Numbered from the stretch's first letter, positions 17,037 through 28,265 are shown. The stretch: 64,000 nucleotides of DNA from Rhynchopus euleeides (GCA_963210315.1 OY723242.1:868001-932000), one strand, 5' to 3'. The notes: generated by a model not told the origin, from the letters alone. Numbers and translations: made by a program.

Positions 17037-18904
17037 ACGAATTGGTAGCGAATAGGTCCGAATAGGTCTGGGACATGCCGAATTGGTAGTGAATAGGTCC
17101 GAATAGGTCTGTAACAGGCCGAATTGGTCCGAATTGGTAGCGAATAGGTCCGAATAGGTCTGGGACATGCCGAATTGGTCCGAATTGGTAGTGAATAGGT
17201 CTGAATAGGTCTGGGACATGCCGAATTGGTCCGAATTGGTAGCGAATAGGTCCGAATAGGTCTGTGACATGCCGAATTGGTCCGAATTGGTAGTGAATAG
17301 GTCCGAATAGGTCTGGGACACGCCGAATTGGTCCGAATTGGTAGTGAATAGGTCCGAATAGGTCTGTAACAGGCCGAATTGGTCCGAATTGGTAGCGAAT
17401 AGGTCCGAATAGGTCTGTGACATGCCGAATTGGTCCGAATTGGTAGTGAATAGGTCCGAATAGGTCTGGGACACGCCGAATTGGTCCGAATTGGTAGTGA
17501 ATAGGTCCGAATAGGTCTGTAACAGGCCGAATTGGTCCGAATTGGTAGCGAATAGGTCCGAATAGGTCTGGGACATGCCGAATTGGTCCGAATTGGTAGT
17601 GAATAGGTCTGAATAGGTCTGGGACATGCCGAATTGGTCCGAATTGGTAGCGAATAGGCCCGAATAGGTCTGTAACAGGCCGAATTGGTCCGAATTGGTA
17701 GCGAATAGGTCCGAATACGTCTGTGACATGCCGAATTGGTCCGAATTGGTAGTGAATAGGTCCGAATAGGTCTGTAACAGGCCGAATTGGTCCGAATTGG
17801 TAGCGAATAGGTCCGAATAGGTCTGTGACATGCCGAATTGGTCCGAATTGGTAGTGAATAGGTCCGAATAGGTCTGGGACACGCCGAATTGGTCCGAATT
17901 GGTAGTGAATAGGTCCGAATAGGTCTGTAACAGGCCGAATTGGTCCGAATTGGTAGCGAATAGGTCCGAATAGGTCTGGGACATGCCGAATTGGTCCGAA
18001 TTGGTAGTGAATAGGTCTGAATAGGTCTGGGACATGCCGAATTGGTCCGAATTGGTAGCGAATAGGCCCGAATAGGTCTGTAACAGGCCGAATTGGTCCG
18101 AATTGGTAGCGAATAGGTCCGAATACGTCTGTGACATGCCGAATTGGTCCGAATTGGTAGTGAATAGGTCCGAATAGGTCTGTAACAGGCCGAATTGGTC
18201 CGAATTGGTAGCGAATAGGTCCGAATAGGTCTGTGACATGCCGAATTGGTCCGAATTGGTAGTGAATAGGTCCGAATAGGTCTGGGACACGCCGAATTGG
18301 TCCGAATTGGTAGTGAATAGGTCCGAATAGGTCTGGGACACGCCGAATTGGTCCGAATTGGTAGTGAATAGGTCCGAATAGGTCTGTAACAGGCCGAATT
18401 GGTCCGAATTGGTAGCGAATAGGTCCGAATAGGTCTGTGACATGCCGAATTGGTCCGAATTGGTAGTGAATAGGTCCGAATAGGTCTGGGACACGCCGAA
18501 TTGGTCCGAATTGGTAGTGAATAGGTCCGAATAGGTCTGTAACAGGCCGAATTGGTCCGAATTGGTAGCGAATAGGTCCGAATAGGTCTGGGACATGCCG
18601 AATTGGTCCGAATTGGTAGTGAATAGGTCTGAATAGGTCTGGGACATGCCGAATTGGTCCGAATTGGTAGCGAATAGGCCCGAATAGGTCTGTAACAGGC
18701 CGAATTGGTCCGAATTGGTAGCGAATAGGTCCGAATACGTCTGTGACATGCCGAATTGGTCCGAATTGGTAGTGAATAGGTCCGAATAGGTCTGTAACAG
18801 GCCGAATTGGTCCGAATTGGTAGCGAATAGGTCCGAATAGGTCTGTGACATGCCGAATTGGTCCGAATTGGTAGTGAATAGGTCCGAATAGGTCTGGGAC
18901 ACGC
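17037..18904. repeat. 51-bp minisatellite with higher-order structure (~36 units)
   Basis: Units contain GAATTGGTCCGAATTGGTAG followed by (T/C)GAATAGGTCCGAATAGGTCTG and a variable hexamer (GGACAT, TAACAG, TGACAT or GGACAC). Variant units recur in fixed order: the variant with AATAGGCCCG starts at 17651, 18059 and 18671, that is 408 (8 x 51) and 612 (12 x 51) bases apart. Because 51 is a multiple of 3 and the unit lacks stops on the minus strand, all three minus frames are open for more than 600 codons. I treat that as a by-product and do not call a protein. Confidence 0.92.
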
Positions 18905-20295
18905 ACACAACCCCAGGTGGGGCGCAGCCGAGTGCTGCAACCATCGTTCTGACAGCAACAACATCACCTGGCTGTCTTGTTGAACACAGCCGTGATGAAG
19001 CTGGCTGCACTTCCTGTTTGGAGTTCATCGGGATCCGTTCTGCAAAAGTGAAAGTTGGAGGCAAAGAATACATGACGAGGATGGTTACGCCTTTTGTAGG
19101 CTTCTCTCGATCAGAGAAGTCGGGCGTCCATAGGAGAGTAGAGAGAATACAGATATGCTCCTCTCAAAGAGGGGCAGGCCAAAGGTAGGCTCCAGGTGGC
19201 AACTGGAACTGTGCAACTTTTCCAGAAGGTGCTTCCAGGACTGTCGAAGGAGCTGGTGGAGTTCGCTGGGTCCATTGCCACCCCCATCATGGTGATCGGC
19301 CTTCAACCTGCGACTTTGTATCATGGATTCAGCTCAAAAGGGTGCACATCGAGTGATGCAAGATGAAGATTCGACACTCCAGAAATATGCTGATGTCAAA
19401 CTGCATTATTCCTGAGAAGAACGGAGGGGGTGTGCCAACTGATGCCGGTGCGATTGATGCAACCCTCACCACAACGTCAGTGCCACCTATTTTCCACCAA
19501 TAATGTGTCCGCTGTGACAGGAATGCAGGAATAATCACCCAGAATATGAGCTGGGGGGCCTCAGGGGGCAGGCCTGGGCGGGGAACGAGCCCTTTTTCCA
19601 GGTTTTTTGGGTCGGGGAACCAGGTTTTTTCTAAGAATTTTTACAAGGGATTTTTTGCTCGCCCCCCCACAGTTTCCAGGCGCGTGCCCGTCAGGCGGGA
19701 CTTTTTCTCTGATTTCTCTCCGCGTCATCATGTGACAGCTCTCGAGTGATGCCCAGAGATGCTTGCGGCAGAGAGTGCCCCTCATGCGCGTTACAGCTGA
19801 AAATGAATGAGGATCATCTGGCACTCGTTCTCATCGGGGGTTGTGCTCCGCAGGGACTCAATACACCTTGGCACTCTCGCAGAGCTGGACATGCCAGCAG
19901 CTGGAGGACAGTTACAAAGCTGCCACTCCCGACGCCACCCACCTGCTGGCCCCTTCAGGTCTGAAAGCCCAAAAGCTCCCGGGGATTTTTGCAGTGGTGC
20001 GCACCATATTCAGCGCAGTAGGATGATCTCTCCAATTTTCCAAAACTGCTGGTCTACTGGTTTGGGGAACGGTCGTCGGCAGACCGTTGAAATGCCCGTG
20101 TTAGCAAGGCACACTCACGTTTCAGGTAGCGTGTCGCGTGTCACGCATGTCGCGAACGCGGCAAGTGTACCTCCCAGGTAGGGAAGCCCGACCTCCTGTC
20201 CGATGTCAGTCAGGCTTCGAAGAAGCGCTTCATGGATGCGGCGCTGACCTCCTACGCTGCACTGTACCCGGAGAAGTGAGATAGATGGACGGGCA
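18905..20295. other. No recognised gene
   Basis: Short minus-strand frames at 18905-19073 and 19085-19324 look somewhat protein-like (one shares QPGDVVAV with the region near 2278), but they have no recognisable domain and are broken by stops. Near 19610-19670 are TTTTCTAAGAATTTTTACAA-type runs that recur, inverted, at 20600-20720. Confidence 0.4.
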
Positions 20296-20530
20296 CACGC
20301 TACCTGGGGGGTCTGGGGGGCGGAGCCCCCCAGCCGCCGGAGGCCACGGTCGCGAACATCTGTTCGTGTGGGCGTACAGATTCTGTGCGAGTTGGCTGCG
20401 TCCTCAGAGGCGATTGGAGTGGTTGGACCCCGACTTGATGGGATTCGAAGGACTTAAGTACGAGACGTACGCCACAGGGGGGTCTGGGGGGCGGAGCCCC
20501 CCAGCCGCCGGAGGCCACGGTAGTGAACGT
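20296..20530 (-). repeat. Dispersed GC-hairpin repeat, copy 2 (paired cores)
   Basis: Two inverted cores, GGGGGCGGAGCCCCCCAGCC at about 20317-20350 and 20488-20522, are separated by the same kind of spacer as in the other copies, here reading CGATTGGAGTGGTTGGA. Confidence 0.75.
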
Positions 20531-20876
20531 CTGGCTCTCCAGTTGGCCAGCAAGGCGAACGGTACGTGGGACAGACTTCCCTTCCATCCTTGTGCGCGCC
20601 CTGTCGACTGGGGAAAACTTAGGAAAAGTTTTTTCCTCTGCGAAACAACCTTAGAAAAAAATTCCCCTAACAAAATTCTTAGAAAAAAACTTTTTTCCCC
20701 CTTACAAAAATTCTTAGAAAAAAAGTTCAGAATCCTGAAAGTGGGGAACAAGCCCCCCAGTTAGGAACAGCCCTGTCAGGGGGCATGGAAATTTTTTTTG
20801 GCCGAATTTTTTTTTTGGTGTGAAAACACCACAGAAACGCCCTGTTTTAACCCCCGTTTTAAACTCCGTTTTAAAT
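20531..20876. other. AT-rich low-complexity stretch, no gene
   Basis: Contains repeats of CTTAGAAAAAAA (20650-20725), homopolymer T/A runs and GTTTTAA motifs leading into the palindrome. Confidence 0.5.
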
Positions 20877-20878
20877 TA

Positions 20879-21570
20879 CCGTATACGTAAATATTTTGGA
20901 ACGTAAATATTATGGAACGTAAATACCGTATACGTAAATATTATGGAACGTAAATATTATGGAACGGGCCCATTTTTGGCCGGTCCGTTCCATAATATTT
21001 ACGTTCCATAATATTTACAGGGCCAGTTGGGGACTCGGTGGTGAGGACGGCTTGCGTCAGGAATCGCGCGAAAAGTGCACGAGTAGGTCCCGTCAGGGAC
21101 TCTGTATGCCGTCCGATCACCTGGTCCAAGTCCCCGAGTCGCAGAAAGCCCTGTAAATATTATGGAACGAAAAAATCTGGAACGCCAACCCACCAGCGTT
21201 CCAAAATATTTACGTTCCATAATATTTACGTTCCATAATATTTACGTTCCAAAATATTTACGTATACGGTATTATGGAACGTAAATATTATGGAACGCTG
21301 GTGGGTTGGCGTTCCAGATTTTTTTCGTTCCATAATATTTACAGGGCTTTCTGCGACTCGGGGACTTGGACCAGGTGATCGGACGGCGTACAGAGTCCCT
21401 GACGAGACCTACTCGTGCACTTTTCGCGCGATTCCTGACGCAAGCCGTCCTCACCACCGAGTGGCCCAACTGGCCCTGTAAATATTTTGGAACGTAAATA
21501 TTATGGAACGGACCGGCCAAAAATGGGCCCGTTCCATAATATTTACGTTCCATAATATTTACGTATACGG
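20879..21570. mobile_element. 692-bp palindromic MITE
   Basis: The ends CCGTATACGTAAATATT are inverted and flanked by TA (20877-20878 and 21571-21572), fitting a Tc1/mariner-type target duplication. The two arms (about 20879-21215 and 21245-21570) are nearly complementary along their whole length. Each holds many GTTCCATAATATTTAC units around a ~150-base core that starts CCAGTTGG and ends CAGAAAGCCCTG. Internal copies of the terminal motif near 20926 and 21262 suggest two related elements inserted head to head. It encodes nothing. Confidence 0.85.
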
Positions 21571-21572
21571 TA

Positions 21573-21904
21573 ATTTAAAACGCGTTTTAATTTAAAACAT
21601 TTAAAACATTTAAAACGTTTAAAACGTAAAGTTTTAAATGGGGGCTAACAACAATGCACCCCCCCCCCCAAAGCGCTGAACCAGCCACCCCCCCCTTTTT
21701 TTCCCACCCGCGACAACCTTCTTGCTGTGAGTGTGAAACAAACGGATCCCCTGTGACTTGGCACAATACGAAAATCGCGTAACACCACCACCACCACTAC
21801 CACCACTACCACCCCCCCTGACATAGGCACCCTCCTCGGTGGGACCCCCCGCCCCCTCTACACTTCAACCACCACCCCCCCCCCCCCCCCCAGCGACATG
21901 CCAG
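21573..21904. promoter_or_regulatory. Upstream region of the Q-rich gene, with poly-C/AG acceptor-like site
   Basis: TTTAAAACG repeats (21575-21640) are followed by poly-C tracts at 21660-21670 and 21875-21891. The second ends in CAG (21891-21893), 11 bases before the ATG at 21905. It looks like a 3' splice site of a 5' UTR intron (cis or trans), which I infer only from its form. Confidence 0.45.
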
Positions 21905-22873
21905 ATGCCGCGTGATGCGAAGAGCCTGCCCGCGGAGTGGCGCCACCCCTCCTTCAGCCGCAACGTGAACCCACTGCCCCCTGTCGGGCCTCAGAACCCT
22001 CACTGGCCAGATGCGCTGCTGGCATACTTCTGCGACTCGCCATATTACGACCAGGAAAGCCTCACGGCACTACTCCGGAAAGGCGTGAAGCTAGATCGCG
22101 CCACAGAATCCGCCCTTCTCGCGAGCCGCTCTGGGTTATTCTATCAGGCAGGGGTCATCGGGGAGGTGATGGCAGTCAGCGCCGTGCGTAACATCGTCGA
22201 TGGCGCCTCTGTCCACCGCTGCGTTGAGGCATACTACACAGTCATCCAAGGGACGATCCGCCCTGCTCCCCACCTCCACGATGTGTGTGCCAGCGTTGTC
22301 TCGTCGGTCGCACGCAGCCTCACTGCCGCCCTTCAGTGTGAGACAGCTGATTCGCTTCGCGTGATGGAGGCCGGATTGGAGGAGGGTAGTGGGAGTGGGG
22401 CTTCACAGCATGCTGCGAAGCGGAGGCGGATTCACCCCGCACAGTCCGTGGTGCGCAGCGTTGTGGGCGATGCGGTGCTGCGGGAGGAGACGCGCATCGC
22501 GCGTGAGGAGGCAAAGCGGGAGGCTGACGCGCGGCAGCAGCAGCAGCAGCTTCTGCAGCAGCAGCAGAGCACGGAGGTGGTGGAGACGATGGAGAAGCTT
22601 GCCCCATCGGATGTGTCCTTCCGGGACCCGCAGAGCAGGAAGGAGCTCGTCTTCTCCGTGCGTGGGGGCAAGCTCATCTACACAGTCGAAGGGGAGGCCC
22701 GCCCCCCTGTGAAGAAGATCCACTTCGACCCTGTCGCTGGCTCCCTGCGCTTCGCTGAGAAGCGTGGGGCCCGCCTTCCCAGGGAGGCCCCCGCTGTGCT
22801 AAAGTCGCTCCTCAACGGCCTCGCGGCCTTGTGCGCGCAGGCAGGTGTCTCCCACGATCTCCCCGCCTCCTGA
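21905..22873 (+). CDS. Unknown 322-residue protein, Q-rich with a basic stretch
   Basis: I do not recognise this protein. From the ATG at 21905 it reads MPRDAKSLPAEW and stays open for 322 codons. Residues ~30-150 form a well-composed helical region (LLAYFCDSPYYDQESLTALL; a segment ending in VVSSVARSL). A nuclear-localisation-like AAKRRRIHP is near 180. A charged coiled-coil-like stretch with poly-Q (QQQQQLLQQQQ) spans ~200-245. A compact C-terminal part has FSVRGGKLIYTV and KKIHFDPVAGSLRFAEK. The frame is also open upstream, across the poly-C tract, so the protein could continue from an earlier exon. It has normal host-like codon use and is bounded by MITEs on both sides. A nuclear protein is possible but unproven. 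Confidence 0.6.
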   Translation: MPRDAKSLPAEWRHPSFSRNVNPLPPVGPQNPHWPDALLAYFCDSPYYDQESLTALLRKGVKLDRATESALLASRSGLFYQAGVIGEVMAVSAVRNIVDGASVHRCVEAYYTVIQGTIRPAPHLHDVCASVVSSVARSLTAALQCETADSLRVMEAGLEEGSGSGASQHAAKRRRIHPAQSVVRSVVGDAVLREETRIAREEAKREADARQQQQQLLQQQQSTEVVETMEKLAPSDVSFRDPQSRKELVFSVRGGKLIYTVEGEARPPVKKIHFDPVAGSLRFAEKRGARLPREAPAVLKSLLNGLAALCAQAGVSHDLPAS

Positions 22874-22909
22874 TGCGTGCTCATGGGATGGCCCCCCCCC
22901 CCCCCCCTA

Positions 22910-24058
22910 GGGGGGGTCAAATGCCACCCTTTTACGTGGACAAACACGATTTTTCAAAAAACCGGCGCAGAGGCCCCAAAGTCCCCGTAAACCCTCCAAA
23001 CCCCCCCAGATCGGTCCGGAAACCCATCGAACCCCACTTTTCCACCATTCCGGGCACCTCAGGTGCCCGAATTGGGGTACCTAAATTTTGTGCCACCGTT
23101 TGGTACCGGACAGTGCCACTGTGTGGGAGGTTGGAAAAGAAAATGCCCCAACACACCACATCTGAGGGTTGCAATGCATGTTGCTTGCCAACCACGTCAT
23201 CCGGTGGGTGTCAGGCGCTATGTAGGTGGCATTAGCCAGGTCTTCGATGAGTTCTGGCTTGTATATGTACCTCCCTGCCACCATGCACCGGGAGGCTGCC
23301 TGTAGGTACGGAACAAGTCCAGATGGTCGTGTGATTCCTGTGCAGCAGTGCTCCACAACCGGGATGTGTTGACAACGACTGTTGCAACACGAGCTGTACA
23401 TTCCGGGAACACACGAAGTGCGCTGTCGTGGTACCCATTGTGCCAGAATTGGTAGTTGCTGCGGTCTACTTTGCCTGGCCCAAGAGCACTGGTACTGAAC
23501 GGTGCAATATGCGTGGCGAGGTGAATGCAACGGAAGGGCGCAAAGTCAATACAGCTCTCGGATGGCGGGTGGTGGTGCCACTAGTGTGTGACGTTCACTC
23601 GAGGATACAACGCATCACAATGAATCAGCAACCGTGGACCGAGTACAATACGCTCTCTGTGGCTGGTGTGGGGGACAAAGGCAGTGCCTGTGCCGCAGGC
23701 AGGGAGGTACATATACAAGCCAGAACACATCGAAGACCTGGCTCATGCCACCTACATAGCGCCTGACACCCACCGGATGACGTGGTTGGCAAGCAACATG
23801 CATTGCAACCCTCAGATGTGGTGTGTTGGGGCATTTTCTTTTCCAACCTCCCACACAGTGGCACTGTCCGGTACCAAACGGTGGCACAAAATTTAGGTAC
23901 CCCAATTCGGGCACCTGAGGTGCCCGGAATGGTGGAAAAGTGGGGTTCGATGGGTTTCCGGACCGATCTGGGGGGGGTTTGGAGGGTTTACGGGGGCTTT
24001 GGGGCCTCTGCGCCGGTTTTTTGAAAAATCGTGTTTGTCACCCCCATTTGACCCCCCC
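22910..24058. mobile_element. 1,149-bp MITE with ~365-bp TIRs
   Basis: The ends GGGGGGGTCAAATG are inverted and flanked by TA (22908-22909 and 24059-24060). The arms are 22910-23279 and 23699-24058. The interior (23280-23698) is unique and has no recognised ORF. The terminal G7TCAAAT matches the ends of the pogo-like transposon at 7183-16346, which suggests mobilisation by a related transposase. Confidence 0.85.
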
Positions 24059-24164
24059 TACCCCCCCCCCCCCCCCCAGCATGGAGCCACTGACAGACAA
24101 CTGCTACACACCCTCCCGTTGTGCATTGATCTGCCTTCTACAACATATCTGGTGTAGCGACTAC

Positions 24165-24248
24165 AAAAAGGACTAACATTGCGAGAAGGTGCTGGGAGAT
24201 TTACTTTTCCATTCCCTCTCGACGATCAAACCCCCCCCCCCCCCCCAG
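24165..24248 (+). repeat. Short poly-C-tailed dispersed repeat, family 1
   Basis: AAAAAGGACTAACATTGCGA followed by ~50 conserved bases and a C tract ending in AG. It recurs almost unchanged at 52677-52753. GGACTAAC resembles a branch-point sequence, so the unit could be an intron 3' end. Confidence 0.7.
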
Positions 24249-24722
24249 CATGGGGGGTGGGAGGAAGGGGGGAGGGGGGAGGGGGTGGGGTAGAGTGTTG
24301 GATGCGGCGGGGTTTTTGCCCCGAGGGTGCCTGTTGTCTGTCCCGCCGGAGTGGTGCGGAGAGGGACCGGGAAGGGAGGGGGGGGGGGGGGCGGGGGGTT
24401 GCGTTTTATTTTAGAGAAGCGCTGGTGATTGCCGGAAGGTTGTTGGGGAACGAGGACCATTCCCCCCTCCATGCCCCCCCCTGCTATGCACCGACTCCAC
24501 CCCAGGCTAACCACATCACTAGGCCTTGGGCACAATATGCACATCGCAGGCCACCGTATCGAAGTGATACAACAAGTCGGCCTGGATGACCTGATCTCCC
24601 CCTCTTTCCCCCCCCTTCCCTTTGCACCCTCTGGCCGAGCAAGGCTCAACCCCCCCCCTCCCCCCTCCCCCCTCCCCCCCTGCCTCCGGCCGGAAAAAAG
24701 CACTGGATTTCAGACACAACCT

Positions 24723-24790
24723 GCATAACGAGTGAAGGGTGATCATTCTTGTGCTCCCTTCTACTTCGATTTCACCCCCCCCCCCCCCCC
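24723..24790 (+). repeat. Short poly-C-tailed dispersed repeat, family 2, copy 1
   Basis: The motif is TAACG(TG)AGTGAAGGG, ~12 bases, GTGCTCCCTTCTACTTC, ATTTCA and a C tract. Other copies are at 29399-29455, 34447-34509 and 35163-35212. Confidence 0.7.
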
Positions 24791-24841
24791 CATGCCTCAC
24801 GTCACACAGCACCACACCTGCACACAGGATGGGGGTGCTTG

Positions 24842-27800
24842 ATGTCCCAGGGAGCATGCGCGGTTGCTCTCCTCCTCAGCGCGGCTTCCCTTGCTGGGCT
24901 GCCCAGCCCTGCAGATGCAACCCCACATGAGCTGCCTGCGTTGCCCGACTGCGCCGATTTCTCTTATTGGTGCTCTGCCAAGAACGCCTGTTCAGCCTCC
25001 ATGTCAAACTACCGCTGCAACTCGACATGCCAGGTTGCATCGGAGTTCCCCTGCGGTGGCCTGTGCAAGCCTCTGGGCGAATGCAAAGAGCCTTCATCAC
25101 TTATAATGTCGCACGGCGAATCCTATGGGAATTCCCGCCCCCGGAAGAAGACCGCGACTGCCATGACACACATCGGATCGGGCACCGCCCCCTGCGGCGC
25201 AGCAGAGAAGGCATCCCACCGCTGCGATTCCTACCTCTTCTCGACAGTTGGGCCACGCAACTACACAGCCTTCTTCAATGCATCCCGCAGCCCACTCTAC
25301 TTTTCGGGGGTCCTGCTGGAGAACGTCCAGGACCGAATTGAATACCTCGACTACATCATGTCAGAGCTCCGGGTCCCGGGAACACCCCCCACCCTGTTTG
25401 CCGTGGAGCTGGTGCCCTTCGTGCCCCCCCCCAGGCTGGGGGGAGGTGGAGTCACGCTCCTTTGCAGATCCGGCGTTCGGCACGATGGAGCTCCCGGGAG
25501 GGCATACGCACCGCTATGCAGTGATGGGGGCCCCCATAGCATCTGCCGAGATTTCTGCCATCCGCATGTCCCGCGGCATCCCCTACCACTGCAGGGAGTC
25601 CCTCTGTCGGCAGCGCTATCAGGTCCTGGGGTGTGCCGCGGCCCTCCCTAAAGACGAGTGGTTCGGCAAGACCTTTCGCCGTTCCACGCCAGCGAAGGTG
25701 AGTGACGCGTGCCCCCTCAGCTGCGGGATGTGCCCCCCGGTGTACGACAGGGCCCTGGTGCCGATAATGAAGACGCGAGGCTTGAGACGGACCTCTGAGC
25801 ATGTGCTCGAGAAGGGTTCGCCATGCACCCCGTCAGCGATTGCCAAATGCATACGCTACATCGAGGGAACGGTGCTCGCCAGTTGGAACTGCAAGCCGAG
25901 AGACTCCATCCGCCCATTCCTGGATTGGAAAGCGTGTGGCGATGCTTACTACTGCACCCCGGTGGTCGCTGCCTTTGCCAGATTCTGCGAGCCTTCGCGG
26001 TGGTGCAATGCAACATCCAGCCAGACAGCGGTTCTCTCAGGAGCTGCATCTCAGGCTCAGGCCACCCCACGGAGCGAGACGTGCCTCCCCAGCAACCCGA
26101 TTTATTGGAACTGGTCGCAGGTGTCGCCTGACGGGAAGTCGATACAGTGTGTGCACCCCGTGACGGGTGCGCTCCACCGAGGCACCGCAGTCCCGCTCGA
26201 GAGAAGCGGGGAGCTGCGCTGCGCGACACACCAGGGGCGGAAGGGGGGGATGCAACTCACGCAGTCATACTTCCAGACACTGAGGTGGTACTCTGTTGCC
26301 ACCGTGCCGTTTGTCGTGTTCACCTTCCCGAAGATCTTGCCGACGAGACAGGAGGCTCTGGTGGGGTTGATGTCAGGTGAAGTGGATGGCACTCTCCAGT
26401 TCGTCGACAGGCCGGGCAGCGCAGGCAGTTCCGTAGCGGATGGAGCCCCCGCGCCAACCCCCAATGCTAAGGAATCAACCCTGCTGCTTGTGAGGCCACA
26501 TGCGGCAGATGTGCTGGAGGCGTTGGGCCTCCCGGCAGACGTGGGTGTTCTCAAGCAGGGTGGATGGATCGTTACACCACCGCCTGGCCCGCCATCCAGC
26601 AGCCTCAACCTCTCAGGCAGCACACCACAGCAGAGGCTGACCCACTTGGTCCGCCTTGCAGGAGATCAGGCTGCAGCCTTCATCCATTCCGGGACATTTC
26701 TCAAGTTCAAACGCTCGGCGGAGAATTCAACGGCTGTCCTCGACGTGCCCTCCATCGACCTGGTGATCAACAGGACCTTTGTGTTTGTTGTTCCAGGCAG
26801 GCTCCGCGTCACCCTCAGGGGTTACACAGCCCGGGTGGGGGTGCTGGTGTACCGCGTCGAGATCTCAGGGGAGTACCTTGATGGCTACACACCGCAGCCC
26901 TACACGCGGTGGGGGTTCTACCCCCCTCGGATGGACGGCAGGTGCCCCCTCGCCGACGACGCCGTGTCGACCCCCCGCAGGTTCCCCAGCCTCGCCCGAT
27001 GCGCCTCTTCCAGCTACTTCTGCCGCGCGGGGGATCTCACGATGAAGCACGGCTTCCTCCCACAGGGGGTTCGTGCCTTCAACATCTCGACGGAACACCC
27101 TCTTTCTGTGGACGGGTGGGGCAACCTGGAGGGGCATGTCCTGGTCATTGGGGAGGAGGGCGTGCGGTGTGGGTGTGGGGTGTCAGGCGAGGGCAGCAAG
27201 CAGGCAGGGGGTGGTGGGGCCGAGGCGGAGGTGGAGGTGACCCTTGTTGCAGACTTCGGGAGGCGGGACGGGGGTGCGGAGCAGGGCAACGCCAGCCGGG
27301 TTTTGGGATGGGTGCGCTTCGAGCCGGATGCGTCACAGCGGGGCTCGCGCGTGACATTCAACCTCACGGTCTCCGGGGCACACCCTCTTGAAGGCGTGTC
27401 GTACCACGTGTCGTCGCTCCGCATGGAGGACTACAGCAGCAGAGGCGGATGTCTCGCGGCTTACACCCCGTCTCCCCACCTCTTCAACCCATTCCGTGGC
27501 ATCCCTCTTCTGGTCGACAGCACCCAAGCCAACCCTGCTGCCCTCACACCCAAGGAGTGTGCCCGGGCCGCGCGGGATGGGAAGTGGACCCCGCTGGCCT
27601 GCCCCCTGGGAGACCTCACCCCGTTTGTGCGCAACGCCACCGCGATCCCCTCGCAGGAGGGCGTTTTGGGATCGGCATGGCTCGGGCCTCCTGCATACCA
27701 CTACGCTGTGGTGCACCCCCACCTCCAGCTGGCGGGCAACGCGCATGCCCTGCAGGCAGGAGGGGGTCTTGATGCTGGCCTCGGTGGGCACACCCTTGTT

Positions 27801-28265
27801 ATCCTCCACGACAACATCCCGGTTGCATGCGCCCCCCTCATGTCGCCTTCTGAGGCTGGGGGCGTCGCGCCGCCGCCGCAGCTTCCCGAAAACGGGGCTG
27901 GCGAAGGCGGGGGTGGAGGTGGTGGTGGTGGTCTGTCAGGCGCGTCTCTGTTTGCCGCGATTGCCGTTGCCGCGGTGTGCGGTGTGCTGCTGTGTGGATG
28001 TGTCCCTGCCTGCATCTCCGCCTTCGGCAGGGGGAGGCACGAGGGGGTGAAGGGCACAGGCAAGGTGTGCCCCCCACTGGAGGCCGAGGGAGTCAAGGGT
28101 GTCGATTTCGGCGCATCGGGAGAGGCGGGTGGGTGTGAGCTTGCTGCCATACCCGGTTGCGATGCGGGCAGCGGGTGTTCCGATGCGGCCAGCGGGGCAG
28201 GCCCGTGCGATGTGGATCTGAGTGTTGCGGGCAGTTCGGAGGGCGAGCAGGAGCGACAGGCATGA
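24842..28265 (+). CDS. Cys-rich type I membrane protein of unknown function, with an apparent frameshift
   Basis: From the ATG at 24842 there is a signal peptide (MSQGACAVALLLSAASLAG), then a Cys-rich ectodomain of ~1,000 residues with many N-glycosylation sites. A ShK-like ending (DACPLSCGMC) is near residue 290. A Gly-run then leads to one transmembrane helix (LFAAIAVAAVCGVLLCGC, about 27948-28001), followed by a ~75-residue cytoplasmic tail. The frame breaks at the C9 run 25424-25432: the first frame is open to 25651 and the second from 25248 to the stop. Eight Cs there would give one ~1,140-residue chain. I cannot tell a sequencing indel from a real lesion or a tiny intron. No named family was recognised; a surface receptor or adhesin is a reasonable guess. 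Confidence 0.72.

Larger units (their letters stand above)
24059..24841. other. Poly-C-rich upstream region of the membrane-protein gene
   Basis: There are three long C tracts, at 24061-24077, 24231-24246 and 24774-24791. The first two end in AG followed directly by CATGG. A short ORF from the first of these (24081 on) stops after about 31 codons. The stretch also contains two short dispersed repeats (24165-24248 and 24723-24790). No convincing gene. Confidence 0.5.

Noticed and set aside
17037-18904. Possible CRISPR array
   Set aside because: Units are contiguous 51-mers with variant positions and no unique spacers, and the DNA is eukaryotic.
16932-19073. Minus-strand frames of 643-713 codons made of SQTYSDLFTTNSDQFG-type repeats
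   Set aside because: All three minus frames are open through the 51-bp minisatellite, which follows from unit length and composition. No other coding evidence.
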